A DNA stretch of 64,000 bases, taken from Hydrotalea sp. GTDB taxonomy: Bacteria; Bacteroidota; Bacteroidia; Chitinophagales; Chitinophagaceae. Under the pieces are notes generated by a model. That model was not told the DNA's origin and did no database searches. It was given only the letters and a program-made list of their open reading frames with translations. The stretch is taken from the NCBI GenBank assembly GCA_027364735.1, contig DAHXOT010000033.1:1-64000 (forward strand), given 5' to 3'. How positions within the stretch are numbered: position 1 is the stretch's first letter; the number at the start of each line of letters is the position of its first letter. This document shows, in pieces, positions 16,277-25,042 of this stretch. A program made the translations under genes and the position numbers.

Positions 16277-16828
16277 ATGAAACTAATGAAATATTTTTTG
16301 TTTTTTTTATTTTCAATTTTAATACTTTCAGTTAAAGCACAAAACCCTAAAAAAATAATGAAAGAGCAAGGTAATGTACCTGTGTTTTTTATTGATAGCA
16401 TTCGTGTTAGCAAGTCGAAATTGATGCAATATCCTTCAGAACAAATTTCGGCTGTATCAGTTTACAAAGATTCAAATGCTGTAAAATTAGTTGGAGAAGA
16501 AGGTAAAAATGGCGTAGTATATGTAGAAACAAAAAAGTTTGTAAAAAATCGTTATTGGAAATATTTTAGTTCTAAATCTGAAAAATATTTGGCAATAGTA
16601 CCGAATCCGCGAAGCGATACAGCAATTCAATACATTATAAATGATAAAGTTTTAAAAACAAATTTCGAAAGCGATTTATCTCAAATTAATGACTCAGTTT
16701 TTAAAGAGATAATAATAATTGATAAAAATGAATTAAAGAGGAAATATGCAATTGAGGGTAAAAATTTTGGCGTAATCATAAAGACAATAAAGCCTATTGA
16801 TTTGCACCAATCAAAAACAAAGTTTTGA
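16277..16828 (+). CDS. Secreted protein with two TonB-plug-like modules
   Basis: This 183-residue protein has a signal peptide (about 1-21, ending SVKAQ). Residues 33-87 (PVFFIDSIRVSKSKL, ISAVSVYKDSNAVKLVGEEG, KNGVVYVETKK) resemble the plug of SusC/RagA-type TonB-dependent receptors, in which a listed name, a KD-x-A segment and a GxxGxNGV turn recur. A weaker second copy spans about 112-172 (IQYIINDKVL, FGVIIKTIK). There is no barrel. Plug-only proteins may act in signalling or as dominant partners, but no role is established here. Confidence 0.55.
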   Translation: MKLMKYFLFFLFSILILSVKAQNPKKIMKEQGNVPVFFIDSIRVSKSKLMQYPSEQISAVSVYKDSNAVKLVGEEGKNGVVYVETKKFVKNRYWKYFSSKSEKYLAIVPNPRSDTAIQYIINDKVLKTNFESDLSQINDSVFKEIIIIDKNELKRKYAIEGKNFGVIIKTIKPIDLHQSKTKF

Positions 16829-16871
16829 ACGGCCTACAATAATCATATTTATTTCATTTGGCCAAAAAGAT

Positions 16872-16890
16872 TCACAAAATAATATTGTGA
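16872..16890. promoter_or_regulatory. Palindromic operator-like site
   Basis: TCACAA-N7-TTGTGA is a 6-bp inverted repeat about 107 bases before the PepSY gene. It could bind a dimeric regulator; nothing else supports it. Confidence 0.25.
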
Positions 16891-16955
16891 TAACATTGGT
16901 TCACTTTATTTTAGCAATTGTTAATTCCGTTAGTTACAACTTCCAAATTAAAATA

Positions 16956-16986
16956 AGCAAACAAACAAACAATCAATCAATCAACC
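16956..16986. repeat. Tetranucleotide repeats (CAAA and TCAA)
   Basis: About three CAAA units run directly into about three TCAA units just before the PepSY gene, ending roughly 10 bases from its start codon. Such tracts can change length by slippage and alter ribosome access. Confidence 0.5.
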
Positions 16987-16996
16987 AATACTGTTT

Positions 16997-17782
16997 ATGG
17001 CAAAAAGCAAACATTATTACATACGAAAAACACATCGTTGGCTGGGCGTTATTTTAGGCATTCAGTTTTTGTTATGGACAATTGGTGGATTGTATTTCAG
17101 TTGGAGTAATATAGATGAAGTGCATGGCGATTTTCAAAAGAAACCTGCACCGCTCTTATCGTCTAATATTTCATTGGTTAGCCCATCAATAGCGTTGGAT
17201 ACAATAAATAAATTTCATCGAATTGATTCAGTTGTATCTGTTCATTTGATTGAAATTTTCGGTAAACCTTTTTATCAGATTTCTTGTATAAATGCTACTA
17301 ACAACAAAGCGAATCCTAAACATGGCATGCAGGTAATGAACTATCTTGCCAATGCAGAAACGGGGCAGCTACGTGAACCATTAACAAAAGAAGAAGCAGT
17401 TAATATAGCTAAAATGCGATTTAATGGTGAACCAAAAGTAACAACTGTTGAATACTTAACAAGTGCAGATAGCCATCATGAATATAGAGAAAGTCCATTG
17501 CCTGCTTATGCTATTACATTCGAGCATCCTTCTACAACAACGGTGTATGTTGCAACTGAATTAGGAACCGTTCAAAAATTTAGGAATAATAAATGGCGGA
17601 TGTTTGACTTTCTATGGATGATGCACACAATGGATTATGAGAGTAGAGATTATTTTGGAAATTGGTTACTTCGTGCTTTTTCTGTTTTTGGATTGGTAAC
17701 TGTGTTAAGTGGGTTTGTGCTGTTTTTTATCAGCTCAAAGAAAAGAAAGAAAAAATCTTTCAATTTTACAACTTTGAATTAA
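16997..17782 (+). CDS. PepSY-domain membrane protein
   Basis: This 261-residue protein opens with YYIRKTHRWLGVILGIQFLLW, the classic start of PepSY-associated membrane proteins, giving a membrane segment at about 14-36. A large periplasmic part contains PepSY-like blocks (LTKEEAVNIAKMRFNGEPKV, LPAYAITFEHPSTTTVYV), and a second membrane segment lies at about 222-245, followed by a Lys/Arg-rich tail. Relatives often sit with siderophore receptors or act in iron reduction. No such gene is adjacent, so a role in metal handling is only a guess. Confidence 0.85.
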   Translation: MAKSKHYYIRKTHRWLGVILGIQFLLWTIGGLYFSWSNIDEVHGDFQKKPAPLLSSNISLVSPSIALDTINKFHRIDSVVSVHLIEIFGKPFYQISCINATNNKANPKHGMQVMNYLANAETGQLREPLTKEEAVNIAKMRFNGEPKVTTVEYLTSADSHHEYRESPLPAYAITFEHPSTTTVYVATELGTVQKFRNNKWRMFDFLWMMHTMDYESRDYFGNWLLRAFSVFGLVTVLSGFVLFFISSKKRKKKSFNFTTLN

Positions 17783-17877
17783 GATACAAGCATACATCTT
17801 GTCTTGTGTTTTTAACGAATGAAAATTTTAAAATTGATTAAAAAAATTGCAGTGTAAATATAATTCATGCTGATTGG

Positions 17878-17890
17878 TAGAGTAGCAGCA
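17878..17890 (+). repeat. 13-base repeat TAGAGTAGCAGCA, copy 1
   Basis: TAGAGTAGCAGCA recurs exactly at 18398-18410, so the two copies flank the VOC-family gene as direct repeats 520 bases apart. A related block (GAAGCAGCAATGAAATACG) lies near 24978. These may be short dispersed repeats or scars of insertion. Confidence 0.4.
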
Positions 17891-17921
17891 ATATGCAATT
17901 TCTTATTACAATACTTGTACT

Positions 17922-18278
17922 ATGCTAACAAACATACATCCAAAATTGCCAATGCGCAACAAAACAATTACCAAGCAGTTCTATATAAATAAATTAGGCT
18001 TTCAAAAATTTGGGGATGTTGATTTTGATGAATATTTGATGGTATATAGAGACAATATACAAATTCATTTTTTCGAGTTTAAAGATCTTGATCCTACCAT
18101 AAATTATGGGCAAGTTTATATTAGAACTGATGATATTGAAACTCTGTATTATTCACTCTTAGAGCGGAATATAAGTATTCATCCTGCGGGAAATTTGCAA
18201 ATAAAGCCATGGGGGCAGAAAGAATTTTCATTGCTTGATCCCGATAATAATTTACTAACTTTCGGGCAGAGTATATAA
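17922..18278 (+). CDS. Glyoxalase/bleomycin-resistance (VOC) family protein
   Basis: This 118-residue single-domain protein opens HPKLPMRNKTITKQFYINKLGF, the usual start of bleomycin-resistance-like VOC proteins. The paired beta-alpha-beta units include IQIHFFEFKDL and GQVYIRTDDIETLYYSL, ending at FSLLDPDNNLLTFGQ. The His and Glu in the expected metal-site strands (HFFE) are present. Members sequester drugs or act on small molecules, and the substrate is unknown. Direct 13-base repeats flank the gene. Confidence 0.82.
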   Translation: MLTNIHPKLPMRNKTITKQFYINKLGFQKFGDVDFDEYLMVYRDNIQIHFFEFKDLDPTINYGQVYIRTDDIETLYYSLLERNISIHPAGNLQIKPWGQKEFSLLDPDNNLLTFGQSI

Positions 18279-18397
18279 TAGGTTGAAGTATTTTGAAATA
18301 CCGCTATTATTGATGATTTCAATCGCTTTTTTTCTTTTAAAAAATCGGCAGCTCATTTGCAAGACACTTTCTCAACTTTTCAATAATTATTTTTTAA

Positions 18398-18410
18398 TAG
18401 AGTAGCAGCA
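18398..18410 (+). repeat. 13-base repeat TAGAGTAGCAGCA, copy 2
   Basis: This is an exact copy of 17878-17890 on the other side of the VOC gene, here followed by GATACGAAAA. Confidence 0.4.
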
Positions 18411-18565
18411 GATACGAAAATGGGAAATATTATTTCCTTTTTATTTACATTTTTTTTCGATAAACTTTCTCTTAAATGGCATAAGATTATCCACAAGTTT
18501 TCAGCATCTTTTAATTTGTACATAACTTATAATTGAAGTAAAGAAATTACCAGACTCCTTTCTTT

Positions 18566-18573
18566 TAATTTTG
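18566..18573 (+). promoter_or_regulatory. Candidate -7 box for the glycan operon
   Basis: TAATTTTG matches TAnnTTTG, 33 bases before the first gene of the long plus-strand block. The nearest upstream TTG (18533-18535) is 30 bases away, longer than usual, so support is partial. Confidence 0.35.
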
Positions 18574-18605
18574 ACAAAACTGGTTTTAACTACTTACAAC
18601 CCATT

Positions 18606-19388
18606 ATGTATAAAACTCAAATTCAGAGTAACACCATCTTGTTGCTGGCAGGATTGGGTGTGCTTATGCTGATAACTTCATGCGTTAGTACTAAAAAATT
18701 CATTTATTTTAATGATTTGCCCAAAGATTCTTCTGTAATACATATCAGCGATATGGCTTGGCCTAATAGCTATATTCAAAAAGATGACATTTTAGATATA
18801 AGAATTTCGGGTAAAAATGAAGTAACTGCTGCTGACTTTAATAAACGAAGCGAAAACTTTACGATAGGGCAAGAAATTGCACCACAATATATTGTTGATA
18901 AAGATGGTAATATTGATATATATATGGTTGGTAAAATTCATGTAGATGGATTAAGCGAACAAGAAGTAAAGGAAAAAATATCAAAAGCCATCAGTTCAAT
19001 TTTATTACAGCCTGCTGTAAGTGTGCGTATAGTAAACTTTCGGTTTACTGTAATTGGCGAAGTAAAAAGTCCGGGTTCTTTCTCCATTAATCACGAAAAA
19101 ATATCTGTATTAGAAGCACTTGGTTTTGCAGGTGATATGACTAATTATTCTAAACGAAATAATGTAAAAATATACAGAGACAGTTCGGGCGTTAGGCAAA
19201 TTGGTATTCTTGATTTTAATAGCAGAAACTTACTTAACTCTCCCTTTTTCTATTTAAAAAGAAATGATGTGATTTTAGTGGATGCAGATATAAGAAGAAG
19301 ACAAGCTAATGATGTATACCCCCGACTCTCATTAGCAGTTAGTGCGTTAAGTGGTCTTTTTGCTATCTATGTTTTTTTACGTAAATAA
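18606..19388 (+). CDS. wza: Wza-like polysaccharide export lipoprotein
   Basis: This 260-residue outer-membrane lipoprotein has Cys26 in LITSC. A Poly_export domain covers about 45-150 (IQKDDILDIRISGKNEVTAAD, QYIVDKDGNIDIYMVGKI). An SLBB domain follows (FTVIGEVKSPGSFSI), and the C-terminal hydrophobic stretch (LSLAVSALSGLFAIYVFL) would cross the membrane. It should form the outer-membrane channel for the glycan made by this locus. It is the first gene of the plus-strand block and lies 14 bases before its kinase partner. Confidence 0.92.
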   Translation: MYKTQIQSNTILLLAGLGVLMLITSCVSTKKFIYFNDLPKDSSVIHISDMAWPNSYIQKDDILDIRISGKNEVTAADFNKRSENFTIGQEIAPQYIVDKDGNIDIYMVGKIHVDGLSEQEVKEKISKAISSILLQPAVSVRIVNFRFTVIGEVKSPGSFSINHEKISVLEALGFAGDMTNYSKRNNVKIYRDSSGVRQIGILDFNSRNLLNSPFFYLKRNDVILVDADIRRRQANDVYPRLSLAVSALSGLFAIYVFLRK

Positions 19389-19402
19389 TTTTAAAAAGAA
19401 GA

Positions 19403-21778
19403 ATGAGTTATCCTTTAGGAATACAACCCGAATCTGAATATGCAATACAACCGGCATCGAGCCCATCACAACTCGATATGAAGAAATTGCTATATAAGAT
19501 TGCCGGTATGTTGCCTTGGATAGTTGTTTGTGTTTTATTGGCTTATTTTACAGCCGTATTGTATTTACGTTACACACCCTCTAAACATCAAGTGGTTGCT
19601 AAGCTATTAGTAAAAAAAGAAGAAGAAGCCAATCTAGATTATGTTGTATTAAAGGAACTGGGTGTAACACAATCTTTTGATGATATATTCAATCAAATGG
19701 ATATTATTAAAGCAACTACTTTACTGGAAAGATTAGTTGATTCTCTAAACTTAAATATCCATATTCGGCAAGAAGGAAGAGTTACTAAACAACAAATTTA
19801 TGGCGATGAAATTCCCTTTCAATTACAAATTATTCACTTAAATGATAAGCCTAAAACCAGCACATACAAACTGAATTTAGATAGAGATGGATTTGAATTA
19901 TTGGGAAATGGCGAAAAAAGAAACTATAAATTTGGTGATATTGTAGAAACAAATTATGCTTCTATTACTGTAGAAAGAAATCCGGAAGCAAAAATTAATC
20001 CCGGTGGCTATACCATAGAATTTGCAGATAAACATCAAGAAGCACTTTCTTTGCGAGATAAACTAACTGTTAATTTATCGAATGATAAGGGAGGAAGTAT
20101 TGTAGAAATTTCAATGATTGATCAAATTCCTGAAAGAGGAATAGAAATTTTAAATAAACTAATTGATGTATTTAATGCGGCTGATTTAGAAGATAAGAAT
20201 TTAGTTACTAAACGAACTATCAAGTTTTTAAATGATAGAATTGATTCTGTTAGTTACGAGCTTAATAAATTAGAATATGCGGCCCAATTATATAAAAGCC
20301 AAAATAAAATAACTGATGTTGCTATTCAAGGTGGTTCATTCCAAAATCAGGCATTATTGGTAGATAATGAAAAGATAAAACAATTAGGTCAACTCAAAAT
20401 CTTAGAAGCTTTAGAATCGTACATCAAAAACTTTCGTTCTACCAACGATATTATTCCTTCTACCATGGGAATAGGCGAAGAATCGCTCAAAAAAATTATT
20501 AATCAGCATAACGATTTAGTTTTTGAAAAACAGGTGTTAGAACAAAAAAGTTCTCCGCTCGATCCCGGATTAAAAAAAGCTACTCAGGATATTATTAATA
20601 TACGTGAAAACTTAATTCACAATATTTCAATTCTTAAAAAATCGTACGAAACAACTGCACACGATTTAGAAATGAGTTATGATGATTTGGAGAATAAAAT
20701 TTCTGAATTACCAAGAAATGAAAGAGAATTATTACGCTTAAAAAGAATGGCAAGTGTGAAGGAAGGATTATATAAATATCTTTTACAGAAAGAAGAGGAA
20801 GCACAACTTTTATTAGCCTCAAATATCAATAATACCAGAGTAGTTGATTATGCCAGCGATATGGGAACAAAAACACCTAATAAAACCATGATTAGGCTAT
20901 TGGCAATAATTGTAGGTATTTTATTTCCGGTAATAATTATTATTACAAAGGATATGCTTAACAATAAGGTAACCGATAAAAAAGAAATAGAAAATAGTAC
21001 TTCGGTGCCTATTGTAGGCGAACTTTCTTATTTAAAAAGAAGAAAAGGAGTTATAGTAAATACATCGGGTAAAAACCCAATTGGTGAGCAATTTAGATTA
21101 TTAAGAACCAATATACATTATTTAGTTCCGGCGGGTTATCAACTTAAAACAATACTAATATCATCCTTTATAAGTGGAGAAGGTAAAAGTTTTGTTTCAT
21201 TAAATTTGGCTAATTCTTTAGCTACAACCGGTGCCAAAACAATCATTCTTGAGTTCGATTTGAGAAATCCTCGGTTAAGTAAAATGCTTAAAGTTGATAA
21301 CGAACTTGGTCTATCGAATTATATAGCCGGAAATGTTTCCATACAAGAAATTATTAAACAAGTTGCAGAAATAAATAACACTAGCATTATTACATCGGGA
21401 CCAATACCTTCTAATCCTGCAGAATTATTATTGAGTCCTAAAACAGCAGAATTATTTAGCTATTTGCAAAAAGAATTTGATTATATTATTATTGATACAG
21501 CACCGGTAGGATTGGTTACAGATGCTTTATTAATTGAAAAATATACCGATGTAACTTTGTGTATCATCAGGCATAGGCTTACTTTAAAAGCAGTACTTCC
21601 ATATATTGATAAGCTGAACAATGAAAAGAAGTTTAAAAATATGGGTATTGTAGTAAACAGCATAAAGCGTGATGGAAGTTATGGTTACAGTTTTGGTTTT
21701 GGATATAGTTATAGCTATTATTTAAATGAGAAGCGAAAGGTGTTTTTAAAACATATTTTACCTTTTATTGAAAGCTAA
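19403..21778 (+). CDS. wzc: Wzc-like chain-length regulator and tyrosine autokinase
   Basis: This 791-residue inner-membrane protein has a first membrane segment at about 30-55, a periplasmic Wzz domain with long coiled coil (about 260-450) and a second membrane segment at about 500-518. The cytoplasmic BY-kinase domain follows: Walker A SGEGKSF near 592, a Walker A' region ILEFDLRNPRLSK and Walker B YIIIDTAPVGLVTD. A Tyr-rich tail (YGYSFGFGYSYSYY) provides autophosphorylation sites and is followed by about 17 more residues. It sets chain length and gates export with the Wza-like protein. The CpsB/YwqE-type phosphatase at 49316 is the likely antagonist. Confidence 0.92.
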   Translation: MSYPLGIQPESEYAIQPASSPSQLDMKKLLYKIAGMLPWIVVCVLLAYFTAVLYLRYTPSKHQVVAKLLVKKEEEANLDYVVLKELGVTQSFDDIFNQMDIIKATTLLERLVDSLNLNIHIRQEGRVTKQQIYGDEIPFQLQIIHLNDKPKTSTYKLNLDRDGFELLGNGEKRNYKFGDIVETNYASITVERNPEAKINPGGYTIEFADKHQEALSLRDKLTVNLSNDKGGSIVEISMIDQIPERGIEILNKLIDVFNAADLEDKNLVTKRTIKFLNDRIDSVSYELNKLEYAAQLYKSQNKITDVAIQGGSFQNQALLVDNEKIKQLGQLKILEALESYIKNFRSTNDIIPSTMGIGEESLKKIINQHNDLVFEKQVLEQKSSPLDPGLKKATQDIINIRENLIHNISILKKSYETTAHDLEMSYDDLENKISELPRNERELLRLKRMASVKEGLYKYLLQKEEEAQLLLASNINNTRVVDYASDMGTKTPNKTMIRLLAIIVGILFPVIIIITKDMLNNKVTDKKEIENSTSVPIVGELSYLKRRKGVIVNTSGKNPIGEQFRLLRTNIHYLVPAGYQLKTILISSFISGEGKSFVSLNLANSLATTGAKTIILEFDLRNPRLSKMLKVDNELGLSNYIAGNVSIQEIIKQVAEINNTSIITSGPIPSNPAELLLSPKTAELFSYLQKEFDYIIIDTAPVGLVTDALLIEKYTDVTLCIIRHRLTLKAVLPYIDKLNNEKKFKNMGIVVNSIKRDGSYGYSFGFGYSYSYYLNEKRKVFLKHILPFIES

Positions 21779-21784
21779 AAATGC

Positions 21785-21838
21785 GGTATTGAAAATAATT
21801 ATTACAATACCAACTTTTATATTCACACTGTGAGTGAA
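21785..21838 (+). promoter_or_regulatory. Two hairpins in the leader of the UpxY gene
   Basis: GGTATTG (21785-21791) pairs with CAATACC (21805-21811), and TTCAC (21822-21826) pairs with GTGAA (21834-21838). They lie between the kinase gene and the antiterminator gene. They may pause polymerase or form an antiterminator loading site. A TATATTTG box at 21872-21879 sits almost on the start codon. Confidence 0.35.
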
Positions 21839-21882
21839 GTGGCGGAGCTGTATATAATAATAATTGAATAGTATATTTGCTT

Positions 21883-22395
21883 ATGATAGGAAAAGAGAAA
21901 AAATGGTATGCACTTTATACCAAACCAAGATGGGAAAAAAAAGTAGATGCAATTTTGATTCGAAAAGGAATAAATAGTTGGTGCCCAGTTCAAAAAATAC
22001 AACGCCAATGGAGTGATAGAAAAAAAGTAATTGAAGAACCTCTTTTTAAATCGTATGTTTTTATACAAATTAATGAAGAGGAAAGGCTAAAAGTTATAAC
22101 AACAGACGGCGTATTAAATTTGGTACATTATTTAGGCAAGCCCGCCATAATAAGAGATGAGGAAATAGAATTAATTCAAAAATATCTTGGGGAAAAAGAA
22201 GCAAAAATTCAGGTAATTTCTCTTGAAGGGTTTAAAGAAAATACGAAAGTAAAAATTAGTCATGGTGTATTTATGGATAATGAAGGAACTGTTCTGCGAG
22301 GCGGTAAGAAAAAAGTATATGTTCAATTGCAAAGTTTAGGGCAAATAATGGTTGTTGAATTTCCGGTTGAATATCTTATACCTATAAATAAATAA
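21883..22395 (+). CDS. UpxY-type NusG-family antiterminator
   Basis: This 170-residue protein starts at ATG 21883, preferred over the TTG 6 bases upstream. KKWYALYTKPRWEKKVDAIL opens a NusG N-terminal domain, with PLFKSYVFIQI as its conserved core. A C-terminal KOW-like part (KVKISHGVFMDNEGTVLRG) completes the NusG plan. In Bacteroides such specialised NusG paralogues let polymerase read through long capsule operons. Here it is third, after wza and wzc, so it could serve the remaining 28 kb of the block. Confidence 0.88.
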   Translation: MIGKEKKWYALYTKPRWEKKVDAILIRKGINSWCPVQKIQRQWSDRKKVIEEPLFKSYVFIQINEEERLKVITTDGVLNLVHYLGKPAIIRDEEIELIQKYLGEKEAKIQVISLEGFKENTKVKISHGVFMDNEGTVLRGGKKKVYVQLQSLGQIMVVEFPVEYLIPINK

Positions 22396-22396
22396 A

Positions 22397-23392
22397 TTGA
22401 AAATTCTTTTAGTTGGGTTAGGCTCAATAGGCAAACGACATTTGCAAAACATAATTCATTTAGGTTATACAGATATTTCTATTGTTTCCAGAACGCCAAT
22501 TTTGCCAATAGAATTTTCTGCATATCAACTATATCCAACTATTCAATCTGCTATTGCCAATAATCACTTTCATAAAGCAATTATTTGTTTGCCTACATCA
22601 ATACATATTGATGCTTTATTACAATTATTAGATGCAGGAGTTGAAACCATTTATCTCGAAAAGCCTGTTAGTAATAACTATAATAAAATAGAAATGGTTC
22701 AACAGCTTATTCAACAAAAAAAATCAAAAGTTTATGTTGGATATGATTTTCATTACGATTTGGGTTTGCAAAAAATAAAAAAACTTATCTCTTTAAACAC
22801 AATAGGAACAATAGTTTCGGTAAATGCACAGGTTGGGCAATATTTGCCCGATTGGCGTCCGCATGAAAATTATAAAAATGGAATGAGTGCAAAAAAAGAA
22901 ACAGGTGGCGGAGTTTTATTAGATCTAATTCACGAATTCGATTATTTATATTGGTTATTAGGTAATATAAATATGGTAGCTTCTTTAAATAAAAATTCTA
23001 ATGCTCTGCAAATAGAAACTGAAGATATTGCCGAAGTATTATTGCAATTTCAAAATGGCATTATTGGAACTATTCACTTAGATTATTTACAGCAAAAATT
23101 AATTCGCAATTGTTTGTTTACCGGAAGTGAAGGCTCTATTTATTGGGATTTAACCACCACAAAAGTACATTGGATATTAAAAGACAAATCTGAGTACGAA
23201 TATAGTTATGCAGGTTTTCAGCGAAACGATAGATTTATTAATTGTATCAAAGATTTTTTGGAAGAAAAATCGAACGAGTATACAACCTTTTTTGAACAAG
23301 CACTTACAAGTTTGAAATTAGTGATTGCAGCAAAATATTCATCAAACAATAACGTTTTTGTACCATTAGATTCATTTAATCCTATCATTTAA
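22397..23392 (+). CDS. Gfo/Idh/MocA-family sugar oxidoreductase
   Basis: This 331-residue protein probably starts at TTG 22397, one base after the previous stop, because the Rossmann motif follows at once (LLVGLGSIGKRHLQNI). EKPVSNN is the conserved EKP segment of the family. The C-terminal half has the substrate-binding sheet (GGGVLLDLIHEFDYLYWLLG). It uses NAD(P) to oxidise or reduce a sugar or nucleotide sugar. Next to a CMP-sugar synthetase and a PtmA-like SDR it resembles the Campylobacter ptm flagellin-glycan cluster, where a Gfo/Idh gene is also present. The exact reaction is unknown. Confidence 0.85.
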   Translation: MKILLVGLGSIGKRHLQNIIHLGYTDISIVSRTPILPIEFSAYQLYPTIQSAIANNHFHKAIICLPTSIHIDALLQLLDAGVETIYLEKPVSNNYNKIEMVQQLIQQKKSKVYVGYDFHYDLGLQKIKKLISLNTIGTIVSVNAQVGQYLPDWRPHENYKNGMSAKKETGGGVLLDLIHEFDYLYWLLGNINMVASLNKNSNALQIETEDIAEVLLQFQNGIIGTIHLDYLQQKLIRNCLFTGSEGSIYWDLTTTKVHWILKDKSEYEYSYAGFQRNDRFINCIKDFLEEKSNEYTTFFEQALTSLKLVIAAKYSSNNNVFVPLDSFNPII

Positions 23393-23394
23393 TT

Positions 23395-24090
23395 ATGTTT
23401 ATTTTAGGAACCATTTGTTGTAGAGGCGGAAGTAAAGGCGTTCCGGGTAAAAATATTAAACCCTTATTAGGTAAACCTTTAATTGCGTATACCATAGAAA
23501 CAGCAAAACAATCATTGCTGTTAAACGATACAATTATTTCAACCGATGATGAACAAATTGCTGCAACTGCTAAACTATATGGAGCAAATATTCCTTTCAT
23601 GCGACCCGCAAATTTAGCAACCGATACTGCCAGTAAATGGCCGGTATTTATTCATGCGGTAGAAACATACGAAAAACTACATCATGTTGTTGTTGATTAT
23701 GTAGTAGATATGGATGTAACAGTGCCTTTAAAAAATGTTGCAGATATAGATGGAGCCATTCAATTGGCATTAAACGATAAAAATGTTGATGTAGTAATTA
23801 CAGGTTACGAACCCGAGCGTAATCCTTATTTTAATATGATGGAAATAAATGAAAATGGATATGCAGAAATTGTAAAAAAAATGGATAAACCAATTGTTCG
23901 CCGCCAAGATGCACCTGCTGTTTATAGTTTAACACCTGCAGCGTATGTAGTTAAAAAATCTGCATTGTATGAATTTGAACATTGGAGTAAAGCAAAGTGT
24001 AAAATTTATCCAATTCCACGAGAACGGGCTGTTGATATTGACACAGAAATTGATTTTAAAATTGTTGAATTTTTAATAACTAAACAATGA
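23395..24090 (+). CDS. CMP-nonulosonate (acylneuraminate-type) cytidylyltransferase
   Basis: This 231-residue protein has the CMP-sialate synthetase signature near its start (CRGGSKGVPGKNIKPLLGKP), the ISTDDEQIA segment and DMDVTVPLKN, which corresponds to the metal-binding loop. It activates a nine-carbon acid sugar with CTP. PtmB/LegF-like activity (CMP-legionaminate) fits the neighbours better than CMP-Neu5Ac because of the SDR and Gfo/Idh genes. It overlaps the SDR gene by 4 bases (ATGA). Sugar specificity cannot be decided from sequence alone. Confidence 0.88.
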   Translation: MFILGTICCRGGSKGVPGKNIKPLLGKPLIAYTIETAKQSLLLNDTIISTDDEQIAATAKLYGANIPFMRPANLATDTASKWPVFIHAVETYEKLHHVVVDYVVDMDVTVPLKNVADIDGAIQLALNDKNVDVVITGYEPERNPYFNMMEINENGYAEIVKKMDKPIVRRQDAPAVYSLTPAAYVVKKSALYEFEHWSKAKCKIYPIPRERAVDIDTEIDFKIVEFLITKQ

Positions 24091-24884
24091 GTATAAATCT
24101 TTTCGATTTAACTGATAGAGTTGCTATTATTACAGGAGGTGCCGGTTTATTGGCCTACGAGCATGCCATTGCTTTAAGTGCTTATGGAGCCAAAATTATT
24201 TTAACCGACTTTAATGAAGATAAATGCAAAATGGCGGTTGCGGAACTGCAAAAGCTACATATTAATGCTGTTGCAAAATATTGTGATGTTACCCAAAAGC
24301 AAAGTTGGGAAAAACTATTGATAGAAGTAATGAATGAGTTTGGTAAAGTGGATATTTTAATAAACAATGCAGGATTTACTAACCAAAGTAAGAGTGCCAA
24401 TTTTGATGCAAGTTTCGAAAATTTTCCTTTGGAAGATTGGAATGCTATTATGAATGTTAATTTAACCGGAGCATTTTTAGGATGTCAGACTATTGGTAAA
24501 CAAATGTTGGTACAAGGGAAAGGAAGTATTATCAATATTGCATCGTTGTATGGAGTGGTTAGTCCTAATCATGCTATTTATCCCGGTACCGGAATTTCAC
24601 AACCTGTTGCATATAGTGTAAGTAAACATGGTGTTGTGGCATTAACAAAATATATAGCCACTTTGTGGGCCAGCAAAGGTGTTCGTGTAAATGCTTTAAC
24701 ACCCGGCGGTATTTTTAATAATCATCAAGGATTATTTTTAGAACGTTTTCAGCAGCTTAATCCCATAGGAAGAATGAGCGATAAAACAGAATTGCGTGGC
24801 GGTATTGTTTATTTGGCAAGCGATGCCAGCAGTCATGTTGTTGGGCATAATTTGATTATTGATGGTGGGTGGACGGTTTGGTAA
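24087..24884 (+). CDS. PtmA-like short-chain dehydrogenase/reductase
   Basis: This 265-residue SDR has the cofactor motif ITGGAGLLAYEHA (16-28), where the usual TGxxxGxG is slightly altered. NNAG follows at about residue 92, with the catalytic Ser in INIASLYG and YSVSKH as the YxxxK pair. The length and the insert VSPNHAIYPGTG recall PtmA of Campylobacter flagellin glycosylation. It should reduce or oxidise a sugar intermediate. It is coupled to the cytidylyltransferase by ATGA overlap and separated from the NeuB-like gene by a 158-base gap. Confidence 0.82.
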   Translation: MSINLFDLTDRVAIITGGAGLLAYEHAIALSAYGAKIILTDFNEDKCKMAVAELQKLHINAVAKYCDVTQKQSWEKLLIEVMNEFGKVDILINNAGFTNQSKSANFDASFENFPLEDWNAIMNVNLTGAFLGCQTIGKQMLVQGKGSIINIASLYGVVSPNHAIYPGTGISQPVAYSVSKHGVVALTKYIATLWASKGVRVNALTPGGIFNNHQGLFLERFQQLNPIGRMSDKTELRGGIVYLASDASSHVVGHNLIIDGGWTVW

Positions 24885-24965
24885 ATTTGATGTATTAATA
24901 GGTAGTTCTATAAAATTTTACTGCAAACTTAACTTAGCATATTGTACAATATTGATTATAAAGTA

Positions 24966-25012
24966 CAAGTGTGCGACGCAACGAAGCAGCAATGAAATAC
25001 GAAAGTTTGCTT
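24966..25012. repeat. Intergenic repeat-like element with GTGCGACGCAAC
   Basis: GTGCGACGCAAC near 24970-24981 recurs inverted (GTTGCGTCGCAC) at 29832-29843, in the gap before the KdsC-like gene. It is followed by GAAGCAGCAATGAAATACG and a GCTTC that can pair with GAAGC. This part resembles the AGTAGCAGCA repeats at 17878 and 18398. It looks like a dispersed short repeat in spacers of the locus. Confidence 0.4.
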
Positions 25013-25042
25013 CAAAAATAAAACTCTAAATTATTAAGCATA

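Larger units (their letters stand above)
18279..18605. other. Intergenic region upstream of the glycan locus
   Basis: No gene is seen. GTATTT-TG-AAATAC (about 18286-18299) and ATTGA-N5-TCAAT before a T7 run (to about 18333) may form a weak terminator for the VOC gene. The second 13-base repeat lies at 18398-18410. TAATTTTG at 18566-18573 fits the -7 consensus about 33 bases before the wza-like gene, though no well-spaced -33 box is visible. Confidence 0.4.

Noticed and set aside
16956-16986. CRISPR-like or satellite array
   Set aside because: The units are only four bases long with no spacers, so this is a simple microsatellite.
24885-25042. tRNA or riboswitch in the gap before the NeuB-like gene
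   Set aside because: No cloverleaf or known aptamer core is visible; the GAAGC/GCTTC pairing and GTGCGACGCAAC word fit a short repeat better.
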